Source: Aphidius gifuensis
Taxonomy: Eukaryota > Arthropoda > Insecta > Hymenoptera > Braconidae
DNA: 64,000 nucleotides
Assembly (NCBI RefSeq): GCF_014905175.1
Contig: NC_057789.1
Coordinates: forward strand, 8,122,001 to 8,186,000
Direction: 5' to 3'
The stretch's first letter is position 1, and each line of letters starts with the position of its first letter. Below are positions 34,363 to 45,651 of the stretch, in pieces. The notes beneath the pieces were generated by a model, which was given only the letters and a program-made list of their open reading frames with translations, had not been told where the DNA came from and searched no databases. The position numbers were made by a program, and so were the translations under genes.

Positions 34363-36409
34363 TCATAAATCACGAATGAATATTTGCGTATGATAATGTA
34401 CGACCAACCATTTAGATTTAATTATTGGTGTACAAGATTTTTCAAGCACCCGACGACCACAGTGTATATACAAAATAATATCATTCTTACGATATTCAGT
34501 TTCCTGATCAGCAGCCATAATTGTATTAACTGTCATATTAGTGTTAAAGAGATGAAGATGTTCAAGATCTGGACAATTCTTTATGAATTGAATGATACCA
34601 GAATCACTGATTTTTTTGCATCTGGTCGCTTCAAAAGATATTAAACCTTTTAGTTTGATGATAAAACTATTTGTTACACTTTTAACATTGCTGACATTTA
34701 ATTTTTGTAATGATTCCATGCTAGTTATGGCATTAAGGCCTGTTTCAGTAATGCAGTTGCAATTAGATATATTCAAATACTTGAGACTTTTACACGTAGT
34801 AGCAATCGCAGAAATACAACAATTAGTAAGTTTACGTAAACCCGACACATTTAAAGATTCAAGGTATTCTAATTTTGATAACTCATCAAAAATGGTTACA
34901 GGAATAACTGGTTTATCATCATCATCATCATCATTTTCAGTATCATAATCAGTATCAATATCAGTATCATCATCATCATCGTCATCATCATCATCATCAT
35001 TAAAATCACCATAATCATCTTCATAAGCAATATTAGAAGAAAATGAGCTATGTTTATAAGAAATTTCCAGATGCCTAAGTTTTTTACAATTTTTTGATAT
35101 TGCCAGTATTAATTCATCGCTGATGTTATATGAAACAAAAAATTCTAAATATTCAAGATTTTTTAATTCTGTTAATTTTTTCAGAACGGTTTCTTTCACT
35201 TCTCTCTTAAACGATAAGTATTTTAAATTATTGCAATATTTGACAATTTTAAGTGCTGAGTCATAATCAAGGAACCAAACAATAGTGAGATATTCCAAGT
35301 TATTATGGTTTTCCCACTTTTCAATTGAAGCCACAAAACGTGTTTCAGAAAAATATGACTTTGACACATTAAAATATCTTAAATTTTTACATGTATTAAA
35401 AATATCCCTTACAAAATACATAGAGCCACCACCAAAATTTTCAAAAAGATGGATATGTTCCAAATTTACAAGCTTATTGAAAATACCAGCATCCGAACGT
35501 AACCATCGAGAGCAGATCGAAGAATTTTCAAGATTTAGATAAACAAGTGTTACTTTTTCTGATATTTGTTGGATAATAGTGTCGAGATCGCAGCCGCTTA
35601 ATGTCAAGCTCTGAAGGTTTGTGAATTTTTTTAAATCCTATAAGAAAAGATAAAATTCAGTTTCAATAATTCAAGAATAATGTTAATTGCATTTACTTAT
35701 ATTATAGAATTAATTATCAACAAGTACTTACAATAAACCATGGTTCTCCAAACCAGTCTCTTTTAAAAATGACATGAATTTCATTAATTTCTTCTGGCAG
35801 GCTACAAAGTATTTCAGATTCCAACTTAGTTGTATGTCTAATCACCAGATTAATAACATGTATTTTTATAATTTTTATTTTATTTAACTTTTTGAATGCT
35901 CGAATATAGTCATCCTTATTGACAGCCAATTTGTCGTCAAACACAAATTCAAGTCTTGTTAAATTTTTGCAGTGTTCACCAATGATGGGCATGATACTTG
36001 AGGTGCAAATTTCTGAAAGAATTAATTCTCGTAAATAAATACCGAAAGTTAACATCAAGTTTTCAACATATGATTGTGTCAGCAACTGGTTATTATAAGC
36101 ACCACCAATTGTATGGCTACATTTGTATTTTTTAATGTCATACCACGCTAGTTTACAGACTTCTCTCCATTTGGTACAAACTAAAAAGCAAAAAAATTAA
36201 ATAAATAACATTAATATATGTATATTGAAAGAATTTGAATTTCAATAATCACCTTTTTGCATGTTCATTCTGTCACATGTTGGCAGCAGCATGAAGATTT
36301 TTTCTAATGAATAATGATCCAGGAAGTTGATAAAATCCATCTTTTGGTCAACATCATCAGAAAGTTGTTGTTCTTCCTGAACAAGACGGACTCGTTTTGT
36401 ACTTGACAT
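34363..36409 (-). CDS. F-box / leucine-rich-repeat protein with Asp-rich insert
   Basis: Three exons on the minus strand: 36409-36253, 36180-35732 and 35637-34363, in frame to 626 aa. The N-terminus has an F-box-like helix set split by intron 1: INFLDHYSLEKIFMLLPTCD, then VCTKWREVCKLAWYD. The rest is LRRs of the FBXL (RNI-like, cysteine-containing) kind, for example LKYLNISNCNCITETGLNAI and LISFEATRCKKISDSGIIQF. Such proteins usually pick substrates for SCF ubiquitin ligases. Between repeats sits a run of almost pure Asp (positions ~34905-35010), encoded by an ATC/TCA microsatellite. It interrupts the tetraspanin neighbourhood and is transcribed against it. I cannot assign a named FBXL orthologue. 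Confidence 0.85.
34906..35012 (-). repeat. coding trinucleotide repeat (poly-Asp tract)
   Basis: ATC/TCA-type triplet repeats inside the F-box/LRR gene. They translate on the minus strand to two Asp-rich runs separated by Thr/Tyr/Glu residues. Length polymorphism is likely. Confidence 0.85.
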
Positions 36410-36522
36410 TATTGGGTTCTTCTAATAAAAAACAAAAAATACCTCTATATATTTTAACAGTATAATGATGATAAATTTAAATTATTGTTGGGCGATTTTG
36501 TATTTTGCAAAAAATGATGAGA

Positions 36523-37091
36523 TTAAGGTTGCTTCCCAGTCGCATTACCGAACCAATATGTATGCTACCTATGCTACGAAGGGCCCGTATATTAATAACG
36601 CTATTTTTTATTCCCGTGTCCTGAAATTTTTGTGGCGCCACTGATGTAAAAACCAAGTTCTTTAGTAGTATGTGTGTGCGCGGCAACACACTAGCAAACA
36701 AAGTTTATGTAGTACGCCAAAACCATGCTTGTGTTCATGTCAGTGTGCCGCGCATCTAGCAAAGTTTTAATATTTCAAAGTTATTTATTTTTTAAAATCC
36801 ACGTCAGAAAAAATTCAAAATTTTTTATCGTATGTATCTTTGTAATCACTAAAATTTTGTAGTAAATGAAAGGTTTTTTAATAGACAACGAATAAGCTAA
36901 AAATCAAAATGTGAGGTTCCCCCCCTATCCTCATGTATAAAAGTTATCAACTTTGAGACTAATTATCTTAAAAGATCCACGTTAGAAAAAATTGAAAAAA
37001 ATTTACCAGATAGATAATTATTTCATTTACAAAATAAGCCAAAAAAAAAAAAAAATTCAATAGAAATTCAATCTCTGGGAAGCAACCTTAA
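36523..37091. mobile_element. piggyBac-type MITE flanked by TTAA
   Basis: TTAA at 36523-36526 and at 37088-37091 flanks an element of 561 bp. Its ends are exact inverted repeats: GGTTGCTTCCCAG (36527-36539) and CTGGGAAGCAACC (37075-37087). TTAA target duplication with short terminal repeats is the piggyBac signature. There is no transposase ORF, so it is non-autonomous. It lies just upstream of the F-box/LRR start. Confidence 0.75.
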
Positions 37092-37144
37092 GTAATATCG
37101 ATCAGCTGAATTTGAATAGCACAAATTCATTAATAGTACATGAA

Positions 37145-37437
37145 TACCCGGGAAAAAATTAGACGATCGCCAACGATCGTTGAAGATGTCATATTTGTCC
37201 ACATCTTTGTCGACCGCTATCGATATACAACAATTTACAGAAAAATAGACAAATAATTATTAACTTATGCTGGAGAATTTATCATAATTATAATATACTA
37301 TACACAATATACTATATGTTTGTCTATTTTTCTGTTAATTGTTGTACATCGATAGCGATCGACGGCGATCGCCAAAGATGTGGACAAATATGACATCTTC
37401 AACGGTCGTTGGCGATCGTCTAATTTTTTCCCGGGTA
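37145..37437. mobile_element. MITE with long terminal inverted repeats and TA flanks
   Basis: The element 37147-37435 starts CCCGGGAAAAAATTAGACGA and ends with its inverse TCGTCTAATTTTTTCCCGGG. It is flanked by TA on both sides, as in Tc1/mariner insertions. Inverted similarity extends ~110 bp inward on each arm (GATCGCCAACGATCGTTGAA, then TTTGTCCACATCTTTG), so the whole 289 bp can fold back. No ORF. Confidence 0.8.
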
Positions 37438-37925
37438 AATTCATGTAATAAATTTTGGATTAATTATTTTCAAAATGATAGTCAAGGAAAAACTTAAATT
37501 TTTCATTATTAATTTTTTTTTTTCAATCATGCCACAAATTGTGCAGTATTGAAATTTTTTATTATTAATTAAATAAGTTCACTTACCGATATTAGCTCAG
37601 AATAACACAATGATATTAACTCCAAAATAACACAAAGTCAACGATTGCTGTACTAACAATGCAAGTTAAACTGCTGAAAACCGAACTCTGAGATGCAGTG
37701 GTGCTAGTGCCAGGTAGGAAAGTCATGCGTAGAAAGGGATAGAGTCCAGCTCGAATCTGATTGGGACATATTAGTATGATGGTGTCCCAAAAAGCTCAAG
37801 CTACATATGTATACCTCTATGATTATAACATAAAAATATTCCACTCCCTATACAAAATTAACGGATCATCTTAGTAGTAAAATCAACCTTCTTATCTGAG
37901 AAAAATATGATGTCTACTATCTGAA

Positions 37926-38495
37926 TTTTTCCGTGATTACTCCGAATTTCTCCCAAATTGACCCATGCGGAGAAATGGGTGGAAAAATTTTCTCCTTGCC
38001 GTTGAAGAATTTCTCAGCATTGAATTATCTTTTCACCCGGTTGGAGAAATGGCGGACAAATCTTTCCCCCCTTTCTCCACCATTTATTCAATTTTTTTCC
38101 AATTTTTTCAACTTTCAATTTTTCCAAACGAAAATGACTAATTATTAATTGTTACATAACGCAAAGCATAATGATGTTTATTTTTGTTAATTGCTCTGCG
38201 GTAAAATTTCTTTTTTACACGTTTCTCCGCGTATTTTTATCGCGGAGTAATATTTCCGAACATTTCTCCACCCCAGTCGATTCGGAGAAAATTCGTAAAA
38301 AATTTCTCCGCGTATTCTTATCGTGGAGAAATATTTCCGAACGTTTCTTCACCCAAGTCGATTCGGAGAAAATTCGAAAAAAAATTTTGATACTTTTCTC
38401 CACTCATTTCTCCGTATGGGTCAATTTGGGAGAAGGTCGGAGTAATCGCGTAGAAATTCAGGAGAAATCGCGGAGAAATATTTTCACCAGGGATT
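37926..38495. repeat. CTCCGAATTTCTC fold-back element, copy 2
   Basis: Left part has ACTCCGAATTTCTCCCAAAT then TGACCCATGCGGAGAAA. The right part is its inverse (TTTCTCCGTATGGGTCAATT then TGGGAGAAGGTCGGAGTAAT), and it ends AATATTTTCACCAGGG at about 38493. The middle has three direct-repeat-like units containing TTCGGAGAAAATTCG. The forward and reverse frames seen here are translations of the repeat. This is the longest copy of the family. Confidence 0.8.
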
Positions 38496-38577
38496 ACTTG
38501 ATTATAGCATTTTTGAGTAAAATATGCCGACAGAGACGTTTTGGACAGTTAGTGTTGGTACAGATGTTAACACAATA

Positions 38578-39115
38578 GTAATATACCACCTATTCATGGT
38601 AAATGCATTGCTGGCCATTTAATGGCTACCATTCATCGGCCAATTCATGGCTGGCCATTAATGGCTACAATAGAAAAAAAATCAACAATGGAGCATTAAA
38701 ATTAAACAAATAAATAAATATATTTGTATTTGAATAATCATCTTCAAAAAAGTCTACCAAGTCTACGAGTGAACTTAATTACTACAAGAGAACAAAAAAC
38801 TTCCTTAGTGTAGGTTTAGGTATTCGGTCGAGGGTTCGCGCCCGGCGAGAGGCAGAAAAAAAAAAACATTTATTATAAAAAAAAACAGAGTTGGACTCGA
38901 TAATCTATATATGCAATTGAAAAAAAAAATATTTTTTTTATTTTTATTTATAAAAATAATTGATTTCGCAAGTAATGGGCCAATCTTGGCAAATTTTAAT
39001 GGGCCAATAATAGAACGGTGTAACACGCCAGGCTCGGCGTATGAGTGGCCCATTAATGGCAGAACTTTGCCATGCATCGGCTGTTGCATGGCAGTGTTGT
39101 AGTCTCCTATACACG
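38578..39115. repeat. GGCCATTAATGG-rich segment with a SINE-like B-box
   Basis: Palindromic GGCCATT/AATGGCC words cluster at 38600-38670 and 38975-39100. Between them, GGTCGAGGGTTCGCGCCCGG (38824-38843) followed by GAGAGGCAG and an A-run resembles the tRNA-derived part of a SINE with a pol III B-box. Exact ends are unclear. Transposable-element origin is inferred. Confidence 0.4.
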
Positions 39116-39452
39116 GGTATTAGAACATATCTATTTTTATCCTAATTTAAAAGCACATTTTATCAAATATTTTATAACAATATCCAAACATTGAAATAAA
39201 AAATTTAAAACGTGTTTATATATTAACAACAATAATCAATAATTCCGGTAAATATAAAAATTCTTATATTAATGTATTTTTTCAAATAATTATAATTAAA
39301 CACCAAAAGTACAAAGTTTTTAAAATATCTTTATTATTGATAAATTAATAATTATTGTATAAAAAACAATAAAAGGAACGTAAAATTAAATATAGCACTT
39401 AAATTGAAGATAAATAAATAGATCAAGGAAATGTGACAAAGCTACCAAATAG
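39116..39452 (-). repeat. inverted-duplicate segment, copy 2
   Basis: Reverse-complement match of 26793-27105, ending at GTGACAAAGCTACCAAATA. It lies immediately upstream of the first copy of the tetraspanin promoter module. Confidence 0.7.
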
Positions 39453-39479
39453 GGTGTGTAGCTCGATCTCAGTTTTGCC

Positions 39480-39692
39480 TGTGACGTCAGAAGCGCCCCG
39501 CAACACCCGCAATGAATTTTTGCATAAAAAGCCGAAAATGAAATTTTTTCAACTAGTTGACACACACACACCTTTGCACACCTTGTCAAACCCGGAAGCT
39601 AGTTGACATAAAAAATAATTTATCAAAAATTGACACGTTGCAAAAGCGACTTTTACTTTATATTTACACAACAATTTTTCATTAAAGAAAAA
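39480..39692 (+). promoter_or_regulatory. tetraspanin array upstream module, copy B
   Basis: Most divergent copy of the module shared by loci B-I. It keeps GGAAGCTAGTTGACATAAAA and ATTGACACGTTGCAAAAGCG, followed by CTTTTACTTTATATTTACAC. Only this copy begins with an intact CRE palindrome TGACGTCA (39482-39489), where the other copies have GTGACGC or a variant. Confidence 0.55.
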
Positions 39693-40915
39693 ATGATTTT
39701 TTGTAATAAGCTTGACAAACTCATGATGAATTATTGTCCCACTTCTTCAAAAATTCCGTTCATTATTTTAAATTTTGTTTCGTTGGTAAGTATAAATTTT
39801 TTATAAATAAAATAGTTTTTATTTTCATGTATTTTTTATGTTTATAAACAAAAAATTATTATTCCTACATTTATAATTTATAAATTCATATATATTATTT
39901 ATAAATATATATTATATTTTTATAAATATATTCATACAAGTACTATTCACTATTGAATTGAAAAAAAAATATTTTTAGTTGGTTGGAGGTTATGTAATTT
40001 GGTCTGGATTATTTCATCATTTTGTTGAATTTTTTGACACTACAAAAAAACCACCATATGTAGATGTATCCAAAGATCATTTATTTATATTTGATACTGA
40101 GTACATAATTATTGGTACAATGGTATGCGTATCGTCAATTTTTGGTTTAATAAGTGTTGCAATGAAAAGCACAAGCTGTCTCAAACTTGTAAGTATACAT
40201 TACATGCTTGTATTTTAATTGGACATTATATAATATATTTTTTCAGTATGCTGCAATGAGTGTAATTGTAATTGTTGGCTCGATCGTTACAACTTCAATT
40301 GGTTTTTTAAAATTTGAAGATACTGCTTCAAAAAGTATAGAAAAACTTATTTCAGATAATTTTAATCATGATAAATATAATGAAAGGATAAGAATGGTTG
40401 ATCAGTTGCAAGGGCGCGTAAATATTTTTTTTATTCAATTTTAAATTACACATTATAAATATATATGGTATTATTGTATTTAAAAAACAATTATTATTTT
40501 TTTTTTTTGATAGTTTCATTGTTGCGGTAACACTGGCCCAGAAAATTATGCTCAAGCTGAATTTCTTCCATCATCTTGTTGTTGGAATAAAAATTGTACT
40601 TTGGGAATTGTTTACGACGGATGTAACACTAAAATTCTTAAAATAGTGAATGAATACGGCCGTGTAGATTTTAAAGTTCAAATACTATTATTAATCTTCA
40701 TTACTGTTTTTGCTGCATTTTTTGAGGTAAAAATTATTTTTATCAATAAATATGTTATTGATATTATTTGAAAAAAAAAAAAATGATTTTTAATTTGGAA
40801 ACTTTTATTATAATATATCTTAATTATGCTTTAGTTCGTTAGGGCTGCGTTTGCAGTAGACATCGTACTTGAAAAAAAAGAGAGTAGCAACGCTGGAAAC
40901 TCTGAAGAAATCTAG
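39693..40915 (+). CDS. tetraspanin B
   Basis: Five phase-0 exons: 39693-39785, 39979-40188, 40247-40417, 40514-40726 and 40835-40915, giving 255 aa. The start is uncertain. By alignment to its paralogues, whose ATG follows CAAACTCAAA, the true start is probably 39723 (M11), making 245 aa. Membrane segments are evident, e.g. ITVFAAFFEFVRAAFAVDIV around TM4. The large loop has HCCGNTGPENYAQ, LPSSCCW, NKNC and YDGCNTK (six cysteines). The tail is longer than in E, G and H and ends in an acidic NAGNSEEI. Loop sequence is nearest to locus H, although the upstream half is its own. Partners are unknown. Confidence 0.88.
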
Positions 40916-42023
40916 TGAAATGTTTTCACCATTTATCATCAAGAATAATTTGTTTTCTAAATGTATTTACGTTTTTTAATTTTATAAAATTAAAATTACC
41001 ATTATAATTAAACAAATTATAACTAATGTCACAATTTAAATAATTTTTTTTTTAATTAAATTCAAAAAAAAAATAAAACAATAATTTAATAAATATCACA
41101 TGGAAATTAATATAATAATTTTATTTTTTTACAGCTAGTATATTTCAATTATTTCAACTGTCTCATTATGTATCATTTTTTTTTATGTATATAAATAAAT
41201 ATAAATAAATAATAAGCCTATTGTGACTTCATTTAATAACCAAAATTTTTAAAATCAATGCTGATCTTGTAAACAATTTTATTAGATGTAGTTTATTTAA
41301 CTTTATTTCGAGAGCTTTTAATTCATTTATTGTTGTTATTGAAGCAGTTGATACGGTATAAATACTAGTAAAAAATATGATGGAAATTTTCGACAGTCTT
41401 GTTGTTAAAAGAATGACTATGATAAAAATTATTATATTAACAAAATTCCTGTAATAATGCAAAAATTAAATACAAGTATTTGCAATAAATATAGTGAAAG
41501 AAAAGTATTATTAATAGTTGTTTTTGTTATTAGAATTATCGAGGCAAAAAATTATTTTACATTTATAATTCTTTTGATAATAATAATGCATTTTTTTTTT
41601 TTAGTTTCTATATGTTATCTTTGCATCAACATTGGCACAATCTATCGCAAAAAATCTAAGACCATTTTTTTTTTTTTTGAATCATAAATAAAAAATTGGC
41701 TCATTTTGTGGCTTTTTTTTAATAATCAAATTTTTTTAAATCAACATGTTGATATTGTAAAAAATTCCATCAGATGTAATTTATTTAAATTAATTCCAAA
41801 AGTTATTTAATATTTTTATTGATTTTTATTTTTTTATTTTTTCTTCGATAAGAATACAATTTAAAATCTATTTTCGATTTTATTTTACTTATTTCACGTT
41901 GGCACATTAGGAATACTGTTATCTAAAATAACGAATAATAATAACAAAAAAAAAAAAAAAAAATATTAATATATAATTATCTTGGACTAGCGATCATTTT
42001 TTTTTTTTTTTTTCAAAGTTTTT
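40916..42023. other. intergenic region between tetraspanins B and C
   Basis: AT-rich DNA whose only recognisable content is the exon 4-5 relic at 41370-41685 and the array spacer words (TAAGAATACTGTTATC-type, repeated in most spacers). Confidence 0.6.
41370..41685 (+). pseudogene. tetraspanin A-like exon 4-5 relic
   Basis: Matches the loop and TM4 part of locus A: the A motif around ATGCAAGAATTAAATGC reappears as ATGCAAAAATTAAATAC, then AATATAGTGAAAGAAAAGT, an exon-5-like TTTCTATATGTTATCTTTGC and TTGGCACAATCTATCGC. Exons 1-3 are absent, the CCG part is gone and frames are broken. It is an orphan fragment downstream of locus B. Confidence 0.75.
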
Positions 42024-42246
42024 TGTGACGCCCTGGGCTCTTATCAAACTATTAAAAAATATCAAAAGCCGAAAATAAAATTTGTTCAACAAGACAGTCA
42101 CACCTTGTCCAACTTGGAAGCTAGTTTACATAAAAAAAAAATAATTTATCAAAAATTGACACGTTGCACAAGCGACCTTTATTCGTTTTACACAAACAAT
42201 TTCTCATTTAAAAAATATATTTTTTAATAAATTCAACAAACTCAAA
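42024..42246 (+). promoter_or_regulatory. tetraspanin array upstream module, copy C
   Basis: Runs from GTGACGCCCTGGGCTCTTAT through CACACCTTGTCCAACTTGGA, GACACGTTGCACAAGCGACC and TTTTACACAAACAATTTCTC to CAACAAACTCAAAATG at the start codon. Confidence 0.6.
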
Positions 42247-43405
42247 ATGAGTCGGGGGAACAATCGGCGACATGTCGATCCAAGTCGTTTGACAATTTTA
42301 TTATTTATTTTCAATTTAATTTCGTTGGTAAGTAATTATTTTTTTATAAATAAAATAATTTTTATTTTCATGAATTTTTTATATACATATCTAAAAACAA
42401 AAAATAATTATTTATTTTTATTCTTTGATGTACCATCACTATTAAATTAAAAAAAAAAAAATTATTATTCATTTTTTAGGTGTTTGGAATTTTTGTAATT
42501 TGGATCGGAGTATATGATTATTCGTTTAAATCATATCTAACTATTAACACGATTGAATTTGAGCTGATGAAATCAGACAAAGATGATTTATTTATATTTC
42601 GTACTGAGACCATAGTTATTGGTACAATTATATGCCTAATTTCAATTTTTGGTTTGATAAGTGCTGCAACGAGAAACACTTTATGTCTCAAACTTGTAAG
42701 TACATATATTAAAAATATTTATATACATATATTTTAATTGAATATTGTGATATATTCTTTTCAGTATGCTGCAATAAATGTGATGATACTTGGTGACTTG
42801 ATCATCACAAGTTCAATTGGTTTTTCCGGATTTGAAGGTGCTGCTGAAAAATTGATGGAAAAATTTCTTGCAATTAATTTTAATGGTGATAAATACAATG
42901 AAAGAAAAATACTTATCGATGATATTCAGAGTCAGGTGAGTATTTTTTATATTCGATTGTAATTTCTACATTATAATTATATGGTATCAATAAACATTTT
43001 TTTTTTTCGATAGCTTAATTGTTGCGGTAACACAGGCATAGAAAATTATGCTCAAGCTAAAATTCTTCCATCAACTTGTTGTTTGGATGGCCACTGTAGT
43101 CCGGAAAATATTTACGACGGATGCAATACTAAAATTCCTGAATTAGTGAATATATACAGAATGAGGATTTTTGATTTTGATGTTGAAAAAAAATTGTTTA
43201 TTGTTATTTCTGTTATTGCTGGAGTTATCGAGGTGAAAATTATTTTAATATTAGAAAAAAATTATTTTTAGTTTTGAAATTTTTATAATAATATATTTTA
43301 ATTATGTTTTAGTTACTTGGAGGCATACTTGCACTAAGCATCGTATATTATACAAAGGAAAAATATTATCTACATGAAAAAATAGAGAGTAGTTACAGAA
43401 GATAA
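42247..43405 (+). CDS. tetraspanin C
   Basis: Five phase-0 exons: 42247-42327, 42480-42695, 42765-42935, 43014-43232 and 43313-43405, giving 259 aa. It has four membrane segments; the large loop has NCCGNTGIENYAQAKILPST then CC, HC and YDGCNTKIPELV. Exon 1 has eleven extra residues (MSRGNNRRHVD...) before the usual LTILLFIFNLISL. The tail is 15 residues longer than in E, G and H (KEKYYLHEKIESSYRR) because the stop codon those copies use is absent here. Exons 2 and 3 are close to identical to E and G, so the duplication is recent or conversion is active. Confidence 0.92.
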
Positions 43406-44689
43406 AGTCTGGAAAAATCTGTAGAAAAATTATCACCATCACCAGGAATAATTTGTTTTCTAAATGCATTTACATTTTTTAAATTTATAAATTAAAAATT
43501 ACCATTATAATTAAAGTCACAATAATTGTTTTTTTAATTTTTTTAGTTAAATTAAAATATAAAACAGTAATTTGATATATGATTCACATAGAAATTAAGA
43601 ATAATTAGATTCATTTACAGCTATAGTATATAATTTAACTATGTCAATTGTCTTATTATGTTTATTATTTTTTTTTCAATGATAAAAAACGAATCAGCCT
43701 AATTTTGGCTTTTTTTAATAAATAAATTTTTTAAAAACTAATGTGAATATGTTGAAAATTCAATCAGATGTAATTTATTTAAATTTATTCTAATTTTTAA
43801 TTTGTTTATTAATTAATATTATTTTTTTATTTGTTATTATTGTAGCAGTTTGTACGGTACAAGTAAGAAAAATAATAGAAATTGTTGTTAGTTTTTATAT
43901 GTTATCTTTGCATCAACATTGGCACAATCTATTGCAAAAAATTGACAAAGATCTTATATGTTGCTTGAAATAATTACATGATTATTTTCTAAATGCAAAT
44001 ATTTTTTTTTTAATAAAAATTATAATATTTAACAAGTAATGATGTAATAAAATTATAAATAAAATAAAAATTAAAATGAAAGTACACACTGTTTTAAAAT
44101 TACAATTTAGATAATATTGAATATAAAAATCTATTGTGGTTTATATGAATTCTTGATTTTAAAAAATCTAATCATCTGGTATTCTTTACCTTTTTTTCGT
44201 AGGGATATATTTTACTCATATAATTTAAGATCTTTTTTTAATTTTATTTTATTCATGTCCTGTTGGCACATTAAGAATACTGTATTATCAGTAAAAAAAG
44301 AAAATATATATATTTATCTTGAACTAGCGATGAATCGTATTTTATTTTTTTGTAAAGTTCTTCATGACGCTGTTGCTGCTGAAAAATTAATAATAATTTA
44401 ATATAAATTACACGAAAATACGATATAATTTATTTAAATTAATTCCAAAAGTTATTTAATTTTTTCATTGATTTATATTATTTTTTTATTTTTTCTTCGA
44501 TAAGAATACAATATTTAAAATCTATTTTCGATTCTATTTTATTTATTCCACGTTGACACATTAAGAATACTGTTATCTAAAATAAAAAATAATAATAACA
44601 AAAAAATAAAAAAAATAGTATATAATTATCTTAGACTAGCGATGATGACTAGCATGGTTTTTTTTTTTTTTTTTTTTTTTTTTCAAAGT
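43406..44689. other. intergenic region between tetraspanins C and D
   Basis: Contains the relic at 43855-43975 and spacer repeats. A segment at 44363-44400 (GACGCTGTTGCTGCTGAAAA) recurs at about 48377-48405 in the E-F spacer, a trace of unit duplication. Confidence 0.55.
43855..43975 (+). pseudogene. tetraspanin A-like exon 4/5 relic with internal deletion
   Basis: The start GCAGTTTGTACGGTACAAGT also begins the relics at 50.96 and 60.32 kb. It is joined directly to an exon-5-like TTTTTATATGTTATCTTTGC and CAATCTATTGCAAAAAATTG. The loop coding part between is missing. Confidence 0.65.
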
Positions 44690-44911
44690 TCTTTGTAACG
44701 CACTGAGCTCTTATCAAACTACTAAAAAATATCAAAACCCAAAATGAAATTTGTCCAACAAGACAGTCACACCTTGTCCAACTTGGAAGCTTGTTCACAT
44801 AAAAAATAATTTATCAAACTTGACACGTTGCAAAAGCGACTTTTACTCATTTTACACAAACAGTTTTCCATTTGAAAAATTTTATTTTTTAATAAATTAA
44901 ACAAACTCAAA
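44690..44911 (+). promoter_or_regulatory. tetraspanin array upstream module, copy D
   Basis: Contains TTGTAACGCACTGAGCTCTT, CACACCTTGTCCAACTTGGA, GACACGTTGCAAAAGCGACT and CTCATTTTACACAAACAG, ending ACAAACTCAAAATG. It is almost the same as copy I at the right edge of the window. Confidence 0.6.
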
Positions 44912-45651
44912 ATGATCACCCGGATTTGTTTGACACGTTCATTAAACGTAATCAATATGATTTCCTTTGTAAGTATTTATTTTTTTTATATAAAATAATT
45001 TTTATTTTCATGTATTTTTTATATTTATAAACAAAAAATTATCATTTATTTATTATTTCATCCGATAAGTACTACTATTGAATTAAAAGAAGAATATTCT
45101 TTTTTTTTTTTTTAGTCGATTGGAGCTCGTGCAGTTTTGGAAGGAATATATCGATTATTCGCCATTGATTCAAGCTTCGCTGATAAATCATCTACATTTT
45201 TTACTCCGTACGTAATTATTGGTCCAATGATATTCGTAGTGACAATTTTTTATGTGTTGAGTGATGCACCAGAAGACCCTTACTGTCTTAAACTTGTGAG
45301 TATATGTACATTAAAAATATTTATAATTTATAAAGGCTTATATTTTAATTGAATATTATAATATATTTTTTCAGTATGCTTTAATGAATGGGACGATATT
45401 TCTTTGCTTGATCAACTCATGTTCAATTTTTTTTCTAAGATCAAAAAGTGGTCTTTTAAAATTTGATGCATTATTCGTCGTTTCAGTTGGAGTTCTCGAG
45501 GTAAAAATTATTATTATAATAAATATGTATATCTATTATTTAAAAAAAAATTATTTTTAGTTTCAAAATTTTTATAATATAATATATTTTAATTATGTTT
45601 TAGTTACTTGAGGTCATGCTTGCATTAAGGATCAAATTTTTAAGCGAATGA
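44912..45651 (+). CDS. tetraspanin D: intact mini-tetraspanin without the large extracellular loop
   Basis: Four phase-0 exons: 44912-44968, 45116-45295, 45375-45500 and 45604-45651, giving 136 aa against 231-259 in neighbours. Exons 1-2 are normal (MITRICLTRSLNVINMISF, then a short loop and TM2). Exon 3 begins as in other copies (YALMNGTIFLCLINSCSIFF), but then runs directly into the TM4 part that elsewhere ends exon 4 (KFDALFVVSVGVLE). A deletion therefore removed the end of exon 3, intron 3 and most of exon 4. The CCG motif and every loop cysteine are lost, yet the frame, splice sites and stop stay intact, and the upstream module is complete. It may be a functional short membrane protein or a young pseudogene still in frame. 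Confidence 0.75.

Noticed and set aside
36477..36701. 74-codon minus-strand frame upstream of the F-box gene
   Set aside because: Falls mainly in the piggyBac-type MITE; no resemblance to a transposase or host gene.
38171..38578. 135-codon forward frame, rich in FLRVFLSRSNISEHF-type repeats
   Set aside because: It lies inside the CTCCGAATTTCTC fold-back element, and the opposite strand reads similarly; it is translated repeat DNA, not a gene.
45137..45352. Locus D as an ordinary full-length tetraspanin with a missed exon
   Set aside because: The whole D region up to locus E was read in all frames; no CCG-type exon is present, and exon 3 continues directly into TM4 coding sequence.
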